Of a DNA stretch of 64,000 nucleotides, positions 61,897 to 64,000 are shown piece by piece. The stretch is from Lingula anatina (lineage: Eukaryota > Brachiopoda > Lingulata > Lingulida > Lingulidae). A program made the translations under genes and the position numbers. Position 1 is the stretch's first letter. Every line of letters starts with the position of its first letter. The notes beneath the pieces were generated by a model. That model was not told where the DNA came from and did not search any database. It saw only the letters and a program-made list of their open reading frames with translations. The stretch spans positions 117,187 through 181,186 of the forward strand of contig NW_019775488.1 of NCBI RefSeq assembly GCF_001039355.2, read 5' to 3'.

Positions 61897-64000
61897 TTAA
61901 TTCTTCACAAAACTATGTAAGATGCAACTGAAACAGTATCATTTACCTTGGTAATTATCAAACACAGCCCTAAGATTTTATCTATCGATGTTATCATTCA
62001 TAATATATTAAAATCTTTGAATCATCAGTATTTTGAAGATTAAGTCTGAAACAGCAAATAAGCCTCATTTTTAAAACATTTTACAGAAGTTTCTAAGGCT
62101 TTAAAACCACGACTGTGTACTGGTGACTTATGGATTTTATAGCAAATGAACTGAGACCCATATTTGTTCCACTCTGATTTGTAACATTTTAGTATCTTAT
62201 TTCAGTTCTGCATACAATGGAATTTATGATTGTGATAGGCCATAAATCAGAGGTTTTTGCTACCAAACTGCTTAAGTGACATGGGAAATTATCATGACAT
62301 TTTAGTAAATGTGTAAACAAGGGATCTGATAATAATTCAAGCACACATGGTATTGAATTTCCATCTCAAAAGACAATTGGCAAGTTTACTACTAAGTCTA
62401 TACAGAAAAGTATGAAAAATTATACTTCAAGCTTTATGTGAACAGAAAATATGATTAAAAAACAAAATCAGAAAACACTATGCAGTAGAAGTTTGCAAAG
62501 TCATTTTCAAAATAACAATAATAACATACAACAAATAAAAAAATCCCATAAAGCAAAATGTTGAAAATGTGATCTGTTTTAACTGATACAGTTTTTTTTT
62601 CATTCATTTGCCTTAGTAATGATCCACAAGACTACCCCCCCTGTATGGCCATCTTGGGAATAAATCCAAGCTGTAGGATGTCCCACTCCTCTAGCTCCCC
62701 AAGCCCCCCCCCCCCCACCCCCACCCCAAGGCAGAGGACCTCATCTGCTGTCACTTATAACCTTTATCTTATCCTAACAGCAAATAGCTAGTTTAATATA
62801 TCAGTGAAAAAATGATGAATGACACATTGTCATATTCTATGCTAAAATGCAGTGTAAAAGGCTACTATTTATTGTACTACTTTTGGAAAGATTACCACAA
62901 AAACTTTTTATTCCTTTTTATTTCAAGAGTTACTAATTTCTACTCCTAAAATACAGTACACACAATTTACAAAATTTCCAGTTAAGCCTACTGCCACTTT
63001 AAAATGCCCACAAAACAACCTTACCATATATTTCAAAACTTTGAGAATTAAATCAATGTAAACTTTTGAAGCCTTCCCTTTAAAAGTTGATTTGATCTGA
63101 GGCATTCTATTGGCTGCATCAGTGTCATGTGGGGAGTGAAACTAAACAAAGTCCCCGCTGCATTCAATTAGGAGCATGGCGCCAGAGCTACTAGCCCACT
63201 GCATGCAGGAGAAAACAGCCAATTGAAAAGGGCACATGCTGAATTTTTTCATGTCAGGCCCTTTTTTTTCACTGTTGTTGTTGTTGATATTTACTGAACA
63301 TAAAATGTTGTTTGAATCTCAGCACTGAATAGTGCGAACCACACAATAATTTCTACTGGTTACACCACAACAACTACAAATGTACAAAAATATTTTGCTA
63401 GTTTTACTAATTTTCAATTTTAAAAGAAGAGATAGGAGCATTAAATGCAGATGGCAATATCCACCAATAGCCTATAGTTCCACAGGCATAGTTGTATCTG
63501 ACACTGCCAATCATTCTTTTTTTCATCATGTACAAGTGCCTTGCTGTACTCGGGTCAATGCAATGGAGGATAAGACGCACACAGCTTCAAAGACAAAACT
63601 TGCTTTACCTAATATCCTGGAGAAGATGAGAATTAAGAAAAGCAAATTTTGGAGCCAATTTGCCCCAACTTCAAGGCATTCTGGTGGAAAGTAGCATAAC
63701 ATTTGAGGTAGACAAGCTTCTCCTAATTGCCTCCCAGGCCAAGAGAGGTGCTTCACTGCTGGATTCAAAGACTGCAGTACAACAGCACACGTCCAGGGAG
63801 AGTGTGAGAAAGTGGCTGCTTGGAAATGGAGTTTTTGATGCAAAAAAAGTTGTTTCTGCTAATTCAAAAGCAACAAAATCAAAAAGTCAAAGGCTTGCTT
63901 GAACCAAATTAGGTCCAATGACTGATCAAAGTAAATAATAAAATCCTCACTTTTTACTTATTTCTAAGGCAGGTCTGTTATACTGAAAAATAATTTGATA
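57974..64000 (-). other. Long LRBA intron running off the window
   Basis: No exon matching the PH-like domain or the region before it was found, so the next exon upstream is outside the window. The intron has G or C runs (59171-59180, 62706-62716), (ATT)n at 60971-60991 and (AAT)n at 61856-61894. It also has patches of higher GC and complexity (about 59930-60110, 60620-60830, 61330-61700, 63130-63240, 63530-63900) in otherwise AT-rich DNA. Frames at 63380-63902 (+) end in an 80-residue piece containing TSRESVRKWLLGNGVFDAKK that I cannot assign and do not call a gene. Confidence 0.5.
61856..61894. repeat. (AAT)n microsatellite
   Basis: About twelve AAT units in the long LRBA intron. Confidence 0.94.

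Noticed and set aside
63380-63902. Possible gene on the + strand (two overlapping frames)
   Set aside because: No recognised family, no clear splice sites, and a competing minus-strand frame over the same bases.
57974-64000. Nested MAB21L gene, expected by analogy in LRBA/NBEA introns
   Set aside because: No long single-exon frame of about 360 codons exists here.

Overview
This is a eukaryotic, AT-rich window. Intron-split genes, large introns, abundant microsatellites and relics of LINEs and DNA transposons point to an invertebrate animal. Protein similarity and high allelic divergence suggest a marine bilaterian such as a lancelet, hemichordate, echinoderm or mollusc; I cannot decide which from sequence alone.

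Layout. (1) 1-11.6 kb holds no intact gene. It contains a Tc1/mariner transposase relic that has lost its catalytic core, a broken OTU-domain ORF, a possible tRNA-Glu-like relic, a gap flanked by identical sequence, two copies of a C-run-rich repeat (one interrupted by a LINE 3' end), and a three-unit tandem repeat. (2) 11.8-16.8 kb (+) is a complete heparan sulfate 2-O-sulfotransferase gene (8 coding exons, 361 aa), with an RTE-like LINE relic in intron 1. (3) 15.6-20.6 kb is repeated at 20.6-25.6 kb with a few percent divergence, joined by a single N. This is most likely the second haplotype left in the assembly. It duplicates sulfotransferase exons 6-8 and the last exon plus 3'UTR of the next gene. 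(4) 24.1-30.9 kb (-) is a cyclin G gene, reconstructed here as 8 coding exons and 410 aa. (5) 33.2-37.0 kb (+) is a cyclin I gene (6 coding exons, 323 aa). Cyclin G and cyclin I are head-to-head and share exon sizes and phases, as expected for an old tandem duplication; vertebrate CCNI and CCNG2 are also neighbours. (6) 42.2-58.0 kb (-) is the 3' half of an LRBA/neurobeachin gene (18 exons, the C-terminal 745 aa: end of the PH-like domain, BEACH, WD40). Its upstream exons lie beyond the window, and 58-64 kb appears to be one long intron.

The four genes alternate in direction: HS2ST> <CCNG CCNI> <LRBA. There are two tail-to-tail pairs and one divergent promoter. They act in different places: Golgi glycosaminoglycan sulfation, cell-cycle and stress cyclins, and vesicle trafficking. 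No shared pathway is implied.

I found no new multi-gene system. The items most worth checking are: a cyclin G splice donor whose GTAA doubles as a stop codon if the intron is retained; two GC-AG introns; a 54-bp triplication that copies a 3' splice site; nested TAA-flanked inverted-repeat elements; a transposon carrying paired nuclear-receptor-like half-sites; and false duplications at every N in the window.
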